Part shown: one piece after another, positions 1 to 7,783 of the stretch
Numbering within the stretch: the first letter of the stretch is position 1
How the letters are laid out: every line of letters starts with the position of its first letter
DNA from: a virus
Length of the DNA stretch: 62,356 bases
Reading direction: 5' to 3' (one strand)
Virus record (IMG/VR): IMGVR_UViG_3300046000_004988
Location: 1-62,356 of that record
The notes under the pieces: model-generated
The model's database searches: none
What the model saw: the letters and a program-made list of their open reading frames with translations, nothing else
What the model was told of the DNA's origin: nothing
Translations under genes and position numbers: made by a program

Positions 1-127
1 TTCATGGACTGGAGTCGCTGAAATAAAGTGACGTGGTTTGTGCATCTCCCAGTCGTGAGATTGCAGGAGTCCTGGAGTCCTGAATCTGGTGCCGCATTTC
101 AAGCAGCAGTGGATCGGTTTCCGTGGC
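1..127. repeat. 127-bp terminal direct repeat (left copy), assembly overlap of a circular genome
   Basis: Bases 1-127 are identical to 62230-62356. A perfect overlap of exactly 127 bases is what a de Bruijn assembler run with k=127 leaves when a contig closes on itself. It is therefore better read as proof of a circular or circularly permuted molecule than as a biological terminal repeat. The unit genome is 62,229 bp. A short gene runs across it. Confidence 0.93.
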
Positions 128-144
128 TTTGGTTTTTGGTTCAT
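1..144 (-). CDS. C2H2 zinc-finger protein, 55 aa, gene crosses the contig joint (5' part)
   Basis: Reading minus from the ATG at 142-144 through base 1 and on into 62229-62206 gives an uninterrupted 55-codon ORF that ends in tandem stops TGA TAA. The start follows an A-rich leader and lies 7 bases beyond the stop of the upstream 99-aa gene. The protein contains CLKCGTRFRTPGLLQSH followed by DWEMH, which fits the classical C2H2 finger pattern C-x2-C-x3-F-x8-H-x4-H, and it is rich in basic residues. Such single-finger proteins usually bind nucleic acid. Its stop codon lies just ahead of the promoter at 62167-62195. A linear gene call would miss it because the contig break splits it. Confidence 0.75.
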   Translation of the reverse strand, partial: MNQKPKPRKPIHCCLKCGTRFRTPGLLQSHDWEMHKPRHFISATPVHE

Positions 145-150
145 TGATTG

Positions 151-450
151 TTAGGCTTGAATTGGCACCGTCTTTTTGACTGGGGCGTATTTACGCATCT
201 TGCTGCGCTTGTGCATGAACTTTGACTCGCCCATCATTTCCTCGACTTGAGCTTTTCCTTCCTCAATGTCGTTGGCGTTTATCTCATCCTTGATCCGCTT
301 CCTAGCCTGCTTCATCTCGTCGAGTGAAGCCTCACCAGGGATGCCTTTTTCTGCTCGTTGAATATCACGCTCTGTTTCCCAGAGGTCGTGATTTAGAGAA
401 CCCTTCTTGTGAGGATTCGTGTTCTTTGCTGATTTGAATGGTGATGGCAT
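151..450 (-). CDS. Small charged protein, 99 aa, probable virion component
   Basis: The protein is very rich in Lys, Glu and Arg, with no signal peptide or membrane segment. I do not recognise a family. Its N-terminus MPSPFKSAKNT resembles both the N-terminus of the giant polyvalent protein (MPSPFNQARR) and that protein's C-terminus (KSPFASARNTID), so it may share a virion interaction or processing signal. It is the last gene of the packaging-side cluster, 18 bases after the preceding stop. Function is unknown; the virion role is inferred from position and the shared motif. Confidence 0.7.
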   Translation of the reverse strand: MPSPFKSAKNTNPHKKGSLNHDLWETERDIQRAEKGIPGEASLDEMKQARKRIKDEINANDIEEGKAQVEEMMGESKFMHKRSKMRKYAPVKKTVPIQA

Positions 451-468
451 GGTGGTGTGGTGGTGGTT

Positions 469-891
469 TTACTTTTGAGCTTTGAGGGCATCTTCTTCTG
501 CTTTGATTCTTGCTCGACGGTTATTTCCTCTGGACTCGTGGCGATCATAGGATCTCTTCAATTGATCTGCTGCTTTTTTGTCTGATGTCTGGGTGTGGTA
601 AAGTCGTCTCCATGAGGCTTGCTCGAAGAAAATGTCACGTTCATCCTGTCGATCCTGATCACCCTTGATCCTTTGTGATGTAGTGAATCCCTTGATGATC
701 TTTCTGCCTCTCCAGTTGTGGGTTGGACGGTCTTCTCCTCCGCTGTATTTTCCAGTCTTGTATGAGTTACTGATTGAGTCGAGTGGTGTCCTGTAGTCGA
801 TGGATGCATCACCAGGTTCCGCCTTAGCTTCAGCGAAGTGCTGTTCATTCTTCACTGCTTCAGCGTCTCTGATTGCTTGGAATGCGCCCAT
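469..891 (-). CDS. Hypothetical protein, 140 aa, highly charged
   Basis: I chose the ATG at 889-891 (MGAFQAIRDAEAV) because it sits 4 bases after the stop of the upstream 72-aa gene. The longer reading from 966 would overlap that gene almost fully. The protein has a basic, Arg/Lys/Asp-rich helical C-terminal half (YDRHESRGNNRRARIKAEED). No family was recognised. It is part of a run of small, closely packed genes after the terminase, where tail or head accessory proteins are common. Confidence 0.65.
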   Translation of the reverse strand: MGAFQAIRDAEAVKNEQHFAEAKAEPGDASIDYRTPLDSISNSYKTGKYSGGEDRPTHNWRGRKIIKGFTTSQRIKGDQDRQDERDIFFEQASWRRLYHTQTSDKKAADQLKRSYDRHESRGNNRRARIKAEEDALKAQK

Positions 892-895
892 GGTG

Positions 896-1114
896 TTACA
901 GTTTAAAGGTTTTCTTGTAGAGCGTGTCCTGGCCTGCTGCTGCCCTGGATCGCATGGTTCCTTCACGCTTCACTCGTGGCTTGCGTTCGCGGGGTGCGTA
1001 TTCAAGATCGGGCATGCCGCCACCACCTCCGGAGTCCTGTTGCTGGTCCATGGGTGATGCCTGCTGCTTGCGTCCAGCCTGGGCTTGTGTGATGGCGGAG
1101 AATGCGGAGATCAT
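896..1114 (-). CDS. Small protein with Gly-rich linker, 72 aa
   Basis: It has an N-terminal helix, a QQQDSGGGGG linker and a basic tail. Its ATG overlaps the stop of the upstream 73-aa gene by ATGA (1111-1114), indicating translational coupling. No family was recognised. Composition and position fit a small virion or head-completion accessory protein, but that is inference. Confidence 0.65.
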   Translation of the reverse strand: MISAFSAITQAQAGRKQQASPMDQQQDSGGGGGMPDLEYAPRERKPRVKREGTMRSRAAAGQDTLYKKTFKL

Positions 1115-1332
1115 GCTTTTGAGTAGAGGTTACAGATTGCGTCCTTAACCATTGCGGCAGCGGCAACAGACTCGTGGATCTGCTGCTTGGACATTGCATT
1201 GCCGCCGATGATTGATGGAGTTTCCCAGAGTGCTGTATCTCCAGGAACCTGGACCCATCCATGGTCTTGCATTTGCTTGCGTACGATTGATCTGATGCGG
1301 AGGACCGCAAGGCGTGTGATGAATGCTTTCAT
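1111..1332 (-). CDS. Hypothetical protein, 73 aa
   Basis: It begins with a basic amphipathic segment (MKAFITRLAVLRIRSIVRKQM) and has a helical C-terminus. It overlaps both neighbours by four bases (ATGA), so it belongs to a tightly coupled cluster of three genes. No family was recognised. Confidence 0.65.
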   Translation of the reverse strand: MKAFITRLAVLRIRSIVRKQMQDHGWVQVPGDTALWETPSIIGGNAMSKQQIHESVAAAAMVKDAICNLYSKA

Positions 1333-1634
1333 TTGTTTCTTCTCTCTTCAAGAGGTCCGTATCTCACGGTGCCATCTTCGTTTTCAATTCTGACGATTTT
1401 TCCATCCTGATCTCGTCCAATTCTGTTGACGACTACATCACCTTGAATTTTCTTTTCCTCCTGGATGCTTCCGAGTGCTGACTTTTTACGCCTTTTCAGC
1501 TTTGCTCGTTTCTGGCGATAGGAATGGTTCTCTCTGACGGTCATGCTGGTCATGATCTTTTTACCAGCATTATCGAATGGGTCATAGGATGACGGTGCAT
1601 CCTTGAAGGGGTCTTCGTTTAATGGTTCAGCCAT
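1329..1634 (-). CDS. Hypothetical protein, 101 aa, basic centre
   Basis: The acidic N-terminus contains two DPF motifs (EDPFKDAPSSYDPFDNA). A strongly basic stretch (RQKRAKLKRRKK) follows, then a beta-rich C-terminus. It is coupled to the downstream gene by ATGA. The basic patch could contact DNA or RNA. No family was recognised. Confidence 0.65.
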   Translation of the reverse strand: MAEPLNEDPFKDAPSSYDPFDNAGKKIMTSMTVRENHSYRQKRAKLKRRKKSALGSIQEEKKIQGDVVVNRIGRDQDGKIVRIENEDGTVRYGPLEERRNK

Positions 1635-1645
1635 AATGTTGCTGG

Positions 1646-2086
1646 TTATGCGACCATCCCAACCTCTCTCTTCACACGGTTCTTCGCGACCTGTGCTGCT
1701 TGGTCGAAGTATCCTGAAACATCCCTTGTTGCGGATGCAGTATTGGCGTTGTCCAGCAGTCCAATGCTGGAGAATGCGGACCCGCCCTTCTGGCGATGCA
1801 CTCGGCGATTCATTCCTCGAACTCCACCACCTTGCCGCCTGGCGGACTCGACCCGTGCTGCTGATAGGGCGGTATTGCTCGCGGTCTTCTGGTCCTTGAG
1901 GGCAATGAGTGCTTTGGTCTTTTCAAGGCCGAGTTGATCAGTTTGCTCGTTGGTCTTCAGTGCGACATAGTCATCCCTGGTTTTTTTGGTGACTGCCTGC
2001 CCCTCTGGCGAGTATGCGTCCACATTACGTCCGTCAGGCATTACATATTGAACGCCCGATCCTCCTGTTGATGCCCAAGTATTCAT
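1646..2086 (-). CDS. Hypothetical protein, 146 aa, probable internal virion protein
   Basis: Gly/Ser start, then a long Lys/Gln/Ala helix, a Gly/Arg-rich hinge (RRQGGGVRGMNRRVHRQKGGS) and a helical end. It lies directly after the large terminase gene. Composition resembles small internal head or ejection proteins of short-tailed phages, but I cannot name a family. Confidence 0.6.
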   Translation of the reverse strand: MNTWASTGGSGVQYVMPDGRNVDAYSPEGQAVTKKTRDDYVALKTNEQTDQLGLEKTKALIALKDQKTASNTALSAARVESARRQGGGVRGMNRRVHRQKGGSAFSSIGLLDNANTASATRDVSGYFDQAAQVAKNRVKREVGMVA

Positions 2087-2154
2087 AATGGTGTGAAGTG
2101 TGTTGCTAGATTACCCAGAAACACTCTGTCACATAATTCGTGGCGCAACTGTTT

Positions 2155-4398
2155 TTATCTCCCGAACTCCGAAGCCACATTGATCGTTAAGCAAGCAATG
2201 CCTGCCGTCTCGATCTGGGAACCTGAGTGTCCAGGCTCAGGTGCTGGTATTCCGTCAGGTGACACTGTGTATGTCAACGCCTGAGCGAAGATGTCTGAGT
2301 CCAAGAACTCGATCTTCTTATCTCGGACCATCCTAACCAACTCATCCATGGCGGCAATTCTGAGCGGTTCAGTGAGATCGAATCCTGGTTTCTTGAGTGG
2401 TCTGGATCTACCGACTGGTTTCTGAGCGTCTGACACGTCACGTCGGAAGATGTGGCATTCCATCTCGTATAGGCGTGTGATGATTCCATCCCTGGTGCCG
2501 ATGGTTGGGACCACAATGCAGTCACCGTAGAGTTTCGACATCATCGAAGCCCATTCAGCCAGGACGTCTTCGTCGTATCGCTTCTGTGGAATGATGCTCG
2601 CAACAAGAAGCATTGGTTTGTCTTTGCCATCCAGGTCCGTGTATGCTGCACGCCAAGTCTGGACGATGCCGTCATTGATGACCGTGAGATATGATCTGCC
2701 ATGTGCTGGATCTTCCCACTTTTTGAGCCATGGATTCTTTTCGTCCTTCACGAACATGACACGACCTCCATTCTTTGTGATCATGCCGATTGATGGTCGC
2801 TTGTTGACGGATTCGTGGGACATCTCCTTCAAGCGGTCTGGGTCTAACAATAGGTTTGTCATGGCTTCGTTTCCTTCCTCTCCGAGGTAATTGTAAATGA
2901 GTGCTGTTGCTAACTGCATGAGTGAATCAGCGATGTGTGATGTCCAGTCATGCTCGATCTCGTTGGTGAATTTCGAGTCGTCAAAGGGGTCTTGTCTGCG
3001 GCGATACATCGCCAGGGCATCGAGTGCTGGAGCGCATCGACCTGCGTCAAAGTCCATGAGAGTGAAGATCTGCTTCGTCTTGTCGATGGATAACCACTTT
3101 TGCGTGATCCTTGGGACCACAATGACTGAACCGTTGAGCCCAAGTTTGATCAGATCTTCCTGTGCCGTTGTTTTGTTTCTGAGATCTGTTTTGTTGCGCC
3201 CATCATGAGGCAGGTAGTGGTATCCAAACTTGTACGGCTTGCCATTCATGTGCCTGACACGCTCTGGGAACGTCAGGTCGATGCCGCTGATTTCATCCTT
3301 CTTGTTCTTCACGACGTCGATGTCGATGAATCTATATCTTCCGCCAATGATCTGGAAATACCAAACGATGGTGTTCTCTGCTGCGCCTATGTCCCAGAGT
3401 GTGTGGACTGGTCTTGTTGGATCATGGGTGAATGATGAAACGCGACCTTCAGTCCTGGCTTTGTCGACCTCTCTGGCGAAGATTGCTCCTTCAACGGGAG
3501 ACAGGAAGATCTCGTCGAGTTCGGACGGGTAGATGGAGTAGATCTTCTCACCAAATTTCGCCTTCTCTCTCTGATACCAGAGTCGTTGTCCTGGCGTGTA
3601 TGTCTTGCCGTTCTTTGCGGACAGTTTGCTGAAGTAGTCGTGGATCTCTGGGAGGATTTGCGCTGGATCTCCGTTGTGTGTGTAGCTGGGTTCGGAGTCC
3701 CACGAGAAGAAGATCACAAAGAAGTCCTTGTTGATGTCCTTCATGTCGTCAGGTGTCTCCAGGGCATCCTTGATGATCCTGTATAGCTGACCCTGCTTTC
3801 CTCCATGCCACGTTGTCTCGATGATGATGATGGCATTTTCGGCGGATGGAAGACCACCCTCGATTGTTTCTCTGGCACGCTCTGGCGCTCTGATCTGCGT
3901 CTCTCCGAGTTCTGAGAGGTGAATCATCTGGTTGGTTCCGCCACGGATTGCATCTCCTGCATACACGGCAGATTCATGCTCTTTGTCGGCACCCTTGCGC
4001 TTTACCCTGAACTCTCCGGTCTGCCTGTTGTTGACAACAATCTCCCACCCATCCTTCCACTCTTTCGGCAACCTCTGGAATGCGTAGATGATTTTTTCCT
4101 CAAGTTTCTTTTTGGCGTTTCCGCTAACAAAGTCTGAGATTGAAATCTGAACGCCAGATCCAAAGAGGATCGAATCGAGAATCATGATTGAGACGAGCGT
4201 GCTCATGCCCAACTGCCTGGCCTTTGGAATGAAGATCTTCTTTCTCTTCAGGATATAAACCTGCCTGAGCACCTCCTCCTGTTCAGGGGTCGGTGTGAAC
4301 TTTAACGGTTTACCTTCCCTGTCTCTGATCGTGTAGATGTTCCTGATTCTCCAGAGTGGAGAACTCATCTGAGACAGGTCTATCTCGTCTGTTGTCAT
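2155..4398 (-). CDS. terL: Terminase large subunit with extra C-terminal nuclease-like domain
   Basis: ATP-driven DNA packaging motor and headful nuclease that works with the portal. The ATPase domain has a Walker A variant KARQLGMST (59-67), a Walker B-like segment MIHLSELGE (about 158-166) and a coupling motif IIIIETTWHGG (190-200). The RNase H-fold nuclease follows: D336 in TLWDIG, D399 in YLPHDGRN and the typical HDWTSHIADSLMQ near 483-495. At 747 residues it is about 250 longer than usual. Residues 530-735 look like a second, degenerate RNase H-like domain (YTDLDGKDKP, then IIPQKRYDEDVLAEWASMM and a late Asp segment). The start has a clear GGAG Shine-Dalgarno sequence and overlaps the upstream gene by ATGA. 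Confidence 0.88.
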   Translation of the reverse strand: MTTDEIDLSQMSSPLWRIRNIYTIRDREGKPLKFTPTPEQEEVLRQVYILKRKKIFIPKARQLGMSTLVSIMILDSILFGSGVQISISDFVSGNAKKKLEEKIIYAFQRLPKEWKDGWEIVVNNRQTGEFRVKRKGADKEHESAVYAGDAIRGGTNQMIHLSELGETQIRAPERARETIEGGLPSAENAIIIIETTWHGGKQGQLYRIIKDALETPDDMKDINKDFFVIFFSWDSEPSYTHNGDPAQILPEIHDYFSKLSAKNGKTYTPGQRLWYQREKAKFGEKIYSIYPSELDEIFLSPVEGAIFAREVDKARTEGRVSSFTHDPTRPVHTLWDIGAAENTIVWYFQIIGGRYRFIDIDVVKNKKDEISGIDLTFPERVRHMNGKPYKFGYHYLPHDGRNKTDLRNKTTAQEDLIKLGLNGSVIVVPRITQKWLSIDKTKQIFTLMDFDAGRCAPALDALAMYRRRQDPFDDSKFTNEIEHDWTSHIADSLMQLATALIYNYLGEEGNEAMTNLLLDPDRLKEMSHESVNKRPSIGMITKNGGRVMFVKDEKNPWLKKWEDPAHGRSYLTVINDGIVQTWRAAYTDLDGKDKPMLLVASIIPQKRYDEDVLAEWASMMSKLYGDCIVVPTIGTRDGIITRLYEMECHIFRRDVSDAQKPVGRSRPLKKPGFDLTEPLRIAAMDELVRMVRDKKIEFLDSDIFAQALTYTVSPDGIPAPEPGHSGSQIETAGIACLTINVASEFGR

Positions 4399-4637
4399 GC
4401 CTCTCCTTTTTCGGGTCCGAGTTCCGACCCGATGATTTCATCATAAACAACATTGAACCGCTTTTTCAAATTCCTGGTCGATGCGGACTCGTGCATGCTG
4501 CTCGATGACGTTATTTTCCGTGCCGTTCTCAGGAGCAATTCCATGTTTTTCATGCGCCACTTGATGTGCATGATTCGTAGCGAGTAAACTCCACACGCTA
4601 TTAGTATAACCACCAGTGATTCAATTTGATTTTCCAT
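4395..4637 (-). CDS. Small membrane-anchored protein, 80 aa
   Basis: One hydrophobic segment near the N-terminus (about residues 7-22, SLVVILIACGVYSLRIM) is followed by a basic helical tail. It lies between the small and large terminase genes and overlaps the latter by ATGA. Its last codons contain a copy of the dispersed palindrome (4413-4430). Function is unknown. Confidence 0.65.
   Translation of the reverse strand: MENQIESLVVILIACGVYSLRIMHIKWRMKNMELLLRTARKITSSSSMHESASTRNLKKRFNVVYDEIIGSELGPEKGEA
4413..4430. promoter_or_regulatory. Dispersed palindrome site 1 (GGGTCCGAGTTCCGACCC)
   Basis: At the 3' end of the 80-aa gene, 15 bp before the start of the large terminase gene. Confidence 0.88.
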
Positions 4638-4639
4638 CT

Positions 4640-5224
4640 TTATTTTGTGGGTGTGACGTCTCGCTCTGTTATTTCCTGAGGTATGCCTTGAATGATTATC
4701 TTCTGAAGAAGCACCTCGATTGAGGTTGAAGCACTAGACTGAGACTCCTTGTCGAACCCTTGGATCTGTGATGAGATCTTCATGGCTTCAAGTGGACTCA
4801 TCTTCTTTGTAGTCTTCTTAACTGTGCCGAATGGTGTTGTCTCTGTTTTGTATTCAATGCACAGTGGGTCATACTCGTCGATCTCGATGATCGGTGTCCT
4901 CACTGCTCTAGCGCAGACTCCCAGGATCTCCTCTCGGCTCAATGCCGCAGATTCGATCCTCTCTTTTGAGAACTTTATTCGCAAGTCGTTCGTTGCCTTT
5001 ATTACCCACGGTTGATTCGCCTTCTTGAAGGCATGTGCCTCTGCTGTGGATCTCTCAACGTCATACGCCTTTATGTATGCATTGACCTGCGAGTCATTCA
5101 TCGCCAGATGGAAACAAAATGTGAAGTCTGCCATGGTGGCAAGTGCCAATGGGTCTTCTACTTTGTTGAGAACTACGTTCTGACGCTTTTTAGGTGTCGC
5201 TCGTTTCGGTTTCTTTGGTGACAT
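4640..5224 (-). CDS. Terminase small subunit-like protein
   Basis: The 194-residue protein has a basic N-terminus and a helical DNA-binding-like region: FCFHLAMNDSQVNAYIKAYD, followed by an Ala-rich helix and KANQPWVIKATNDLRIKF. This fits the terminase small-subunit pattern (search for FC..Y..d.n...Ayi.AY). It would recognise the packaging site and load the large subunit encoded two genes downstream. The start has a GGAAGG sequence upstream. The assignment rests on pattern and gene order, not on a search. Confidence 0.72.
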   Translation of the reverse strand: MSPKKPKRATPKKRQNVVLNKVEDPLALATMADFTFCFHLAMNDSQVNAYIKAYDVERSTAEAHAFKKANQPWVIKATNDLRIKFSKERIESAALSREEILGVCARAVRTPIIEIDEYDPLCIEYKTETTPFGTVKKTTKKMSPLEAMKISSQIQGFDKESQSSASTSIEVLLQKIIIQGIPQEITERDVTPTK

Positions 5225-5405
5225 ATTTCAGCTTCCTTCCTGGCCCATTGGTGACCTTCCTTGATGCGCCACACCGTAGCCTCGATGTCAGTCTTGCAGA
5301 CAGACCGCATGCATAACAGAGAGATGCCCCGACCTCTGATTGGTTGGGGCATCTCGTGCAAAGTCCTTTTGCTTTGCGATCAAGTCTTCGTTCGGTCTGG
5401 TTCAT
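5190..5405 (-). CDS. Small zinc-binding protein, 71 aa
   Basis: I chose the ATG at 5403-5405 (MNQTERRLDRKAKG) because it overlaps the upstream stop by ATGA. Two Cys pairs, LCTRC and CYAC, sit in a basic protein and probably bind one zinc ion. The 3' end overlaps the small terminase gene by 35 bases. Such small zinc-ribbon proteins next to terminase or HNH genes are common in phages; the role is unknown. Confidence 0.65.
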   Translation of the reverse strand: MNQTERRLDRKAKGLCTRCPNQSEVGASLCYACGLSARLTSRLRCGASRKVTNGPGRKLKYVTKETETSDT

Positions 5406-5698
5406 GCAGATCCATTTGCTCGCGCCCAACGCATCAGGTTGCGGCGTTTGCGTTGATTGGTGGTGCGGCAGAGAGACCGGATGGTGATGTCATCGTTGCG
5501 ACGACCAATGCCAGTGAGGGCACGCTTCAGGGCTTCGCTTTGATGATCAAGGAGACCCTTGATTTTGTCCGTCGATGCACTTGGCTGATGGATTCGGCCA
5601 AGGAAGATTGCGGACAGTTTGCTGAGGATGTTTCGGAGTAGGTTCATGAGTTTGGTGATGTGTGGGCTTGACGATATTGGACGGATGGTTTTTGTCAA
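5402..5698 (-). CDS. Hypothetical basic protein, 98 aa
   Basis: Basic protein with several short helices (LMNLLRNILSKLSAIFLG; RKRRNLMRWARANGSA). It is coupled by ATGA to both neighbours. There is no recognised domain. The Arg-rich C-terminus suggests nucleic acid contact. Confidence 0.55.
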   Translation of the reverse strand: MTKTIRPISSSPHITKLMNLLRNILSKLSAIFLGRIHQPSASTDKIKGLLDHQSEALKRALTGIGRRNDDITIRSLCRTTNQRKRRNLMRWARANGSA

Positions 5699-6027
5699 AC
5701 TTCTTTTCTGAGTGCCTCAATGGCTTGCTTGATTTGTTGGCGTTGAGCAACTGCTGCTTTGGATCTTCCTTTGATGGTCGACTTTTCGCTCCTCATTTTC
5801 GCCACCATCTCTTTGATTGATTTTCTCTTCCCATCAACCGCAACCCTGAGTTGCTCAACCTCATGGATTCGACTCACTCTTTCCAAGAATTTTCTCCTGG
5901 AGGACTCGTCTTGAAGATCTGCCGCGCATCCGGAAACCTTTGGCAGTTTTGGTTTACGCTTCGGGATGTGACCGAATAAGTCAAACGCGACTATGCTTGA
6001 TTCTGTTTGGATACTTTGCGTGCTCAT
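5695..6027 (-). CDS. Hypothetical coiled-coil protein, 110 aa
   Basis: A proline-basic segment (FGHIPKRKPKLPKVSG) is followed by a long charged helix likely to form a coiled coil (residues 45-110). The 5' end overlaps the end of the SF2 helicase gene by 47 bases, and the 3' end is coupled by ATGA. No family was recognised. Confidence 0.62.
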   Translation of the reverse strand: MSTQSIQTESSIVAFDLFGHIPKRKPKLPKVSGCAADLQDESSRRKFLERVSRIHEVEQLRVAVDGKRKSIKEMVAKMRSEKSTIKGRSKAAVAQRQQIKQAIEALRKEV

Positions 6028-7609
6028 TTATTATTTGGGTTGCGTTGTTTCTTGTTAGACCTTGGGTTTCGATTCCAAGATCCTTGAGTCTTCCAAGTTG
6101 CAGGATTGATGGCAGTCCATTCCTGTATGCTCTGCTGATGAGATTGATGACCTGTTGTGCGTGACCCCTGGTTGTCACTGTTGTTGGATCAACGCCTCTG
6201 GCTACCAGGAATTCTTTTTGCTCAGGCATGACCTCAAGAGATGCCCATGACCCATGCGATTCTGGATCGTAATCAACCAGAGCGTGATCTGCATACATGG
6301 CGGCGATGTATTTGACGTCATACACTTTCTTGCGCCCATACTTTCTGGCTTTTTGCAGGTCTCTGATGAGTGCTTGCTCGCGTTCGGTGGCTGCAATAAT
6401 GGCGATGTCATTCAGGTCTAGCACACCTTGCTTCTGGAGTAGGGCACGCTTGACTGCCTTGACCTGATCCGGCGAGTCTGAGCATAGGTCCGCTGGGGTC
6501 ATGACGCTCAGTTCTGGGAACGAGCCAAACACATCGAGCAGAAGTAGGTCTTTCTTTTTGTCGGCACACTGGCAGGCGTTGTAATCACGGCATCCCTTGC
6601 CGCAGAATAGACGAGTGCCTCTGCCGACTGATTGCTGATACTGGACCTTTGATTTGATTGCTCGAAGAATGACAACACAGGAGATCTCTGGGTCATCGTA
6701 TCCAGTGGTCAATAGGACTGCGTTGTTGAGGTTTTGGAACTTGTTCCTGGCAAACTCCTCAATGACCTCTGTCCGGTCCTTACTGACGCCACTGACGTGC
6801 CGTGATGAGTATCCACGCTCAATCAGGCGTTCGCTGAATTTCTTGGATGCCTCAATGGTCGTGTGGAACCATAGGGTCTTCCTGTCTTTTGCAGTCGCTG
6901 CCCATTCGTCAATGATCTTGTCCCAGAGTGGTTGCATGGCGATTGAGAGTTCAACCTGCTCCTCGCAGTCCGTCTCGATCTTCTCCAAGTCGATGTCGAT
7001 CTCTACCTGATGCACGCTGATAGGAGTCACGAGTCCAGCCTTAATGCCGTCGAACAGGTTCATCTCGTATGCTATGCCATTCCAGAACTTCATCAGGTCA
7101 CGCCTGTCGCCTCGTGCTGGCGTTGCTGTGACTCCAACCATATTGGCTGAATCAAACCTCTTCAGCACCCTCTGCCAGCCTGCCGCGAGTGAAACGTGAG
7201 CTTCATCAGCAATCACAATTTTGAAGTGGTCTGCTGGGAACCTGGATAGCCTGTCTGGATCTTGCAGTGACTGGACCGATGCAATGACCACCTCAGCCTC
7301 AAGGGATGCTCTGTCTGACGCCTTTTCGATGTCTGCAACGATGCCTGTTGCTGCGTATAACTTCTTCTGTGTCTGCGTGACCAGTTCGTCTCGGTCAACG
7401 ATGAAGAGGCACTTGTATCCGGCGCTCTGTGCTCTCCACATCAGGCGGCAACACACGATTGTTTTTCCGAATGCGGTGCATGCGACAATCATCACCTTCT
7501 TCATCACTCCTGATCCAGACTCCAGCTTGCCTGTCCATGCCTTGATGGTGTTGGCTACGGCAGTCGTTTGGTGCGGCGATAGTTTGAAATCTGGACTCCA
7601 GTCTGGCAT
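5981..7609 (-). CDS. SF2 DEAD/DEAH-box helicase
   Basis: ATP-dependent helicase or translocase of 542 residues. It has a Q-region with LSPHQTTAV, a Walker A variant ACTAFGKT, DEAH in IVIADEAHVS, motif III in GVTATPARGD, and motif VI SVGRGTR in the second RecA domain, followed by a Cys-rich insertion (CGKGCRDYNACQC) that may bind zinc. Relatives (UvsW and type III restriction-like helicases) remodel replication forks. I chose ATG 7607-7609 because it follows the recurrent leader ACCAAATACCAA; the reading from 7690 has no such signal. It follows the ParB-like gene after a 174-bp gap. Confidence 0.87.
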   Translation of the reverse strand: MPDWSPDFKLSPHQTTAVANTIKAWTGKLESGSGVMKKVMIVACTAFGKTIVCCRLMWRAQSAGYKCLFIVDRDELVTQTQKKLYAATGIVADIEKASDRASLEAEVVIASVQSLQDPDRLSRFPADHFKIVIADEAHVSLAAGWQRVLKRFDSANMVGVTATPARGDRRDLMKFWNGIAYEMNLFDGIKAGLVTPISVHQVEIDIDLEKIETDCEEQVELSIAMQPLWDKIIDEWAATAKDRKTLWFHTTIEASKKFSERLIERGYSSRHVSGVSKDRTEVIEEFARNKFQNLNNAVLLTTGYDDPEISCVVILRAIKSKVQYQQSVGRGTRLFCGKGCRDYNACQCADKKKDLLLLDVFGSFPELSVMTPADLCSDSPDQVKAVKRALLQKQGVLDLNDIAIIAATEREQALIRDLQKARKYGRKKVYDVKYIAAMYADHALVDYDPESHGSWASLEVMPEQKEFLVARGVDPTTVTTRGHAQQVINLISRAYRNGLPSILQLGRLKDLGIETQGLTRNNATQIINEHAKYPNRIKHSRV

Positions 7610-7666
7610 GTTTTTGGTATTTGGTTTGAGGAAATTGGATGGGCAGTTGTCTCCGAAACAACGTCT

Positions 7667-7680
7667 CAGGCTAACGCCTG
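7667..7680 (-). terminator. Short hairpin between ParB-like and helicase genes
   Basis: CAGGC-4-GCCTG in the 174-bp gap 7610-7783. It is the only clear structure in the gap. No U-run follows on the minus strand, so a role as terminator is doubtful. Confidence 0.25.
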
Positions 7681-7783
7681 TGTTTTGCACTAAACTATGC
7701 CCAATTGAGCCTCCACTTACAGGGCAGGTTGCTCATTCTCCTGAGTGCCCGTCGTTGCAGTGACGGAGCCGAGGCTGAATTCT

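Noticed and set aside
1-127. Biological direct terminal repeats
   Set aside because: A perfect 127-base overlap equals a common assembler k-mer size and a gene reads through the joint, so it is better explained as circular closure.
469-966. 165-aa reading from 966
   Set aside because: It would overlap the coupled 72-aa gene almost completely; the ATG at 891 is better placed.
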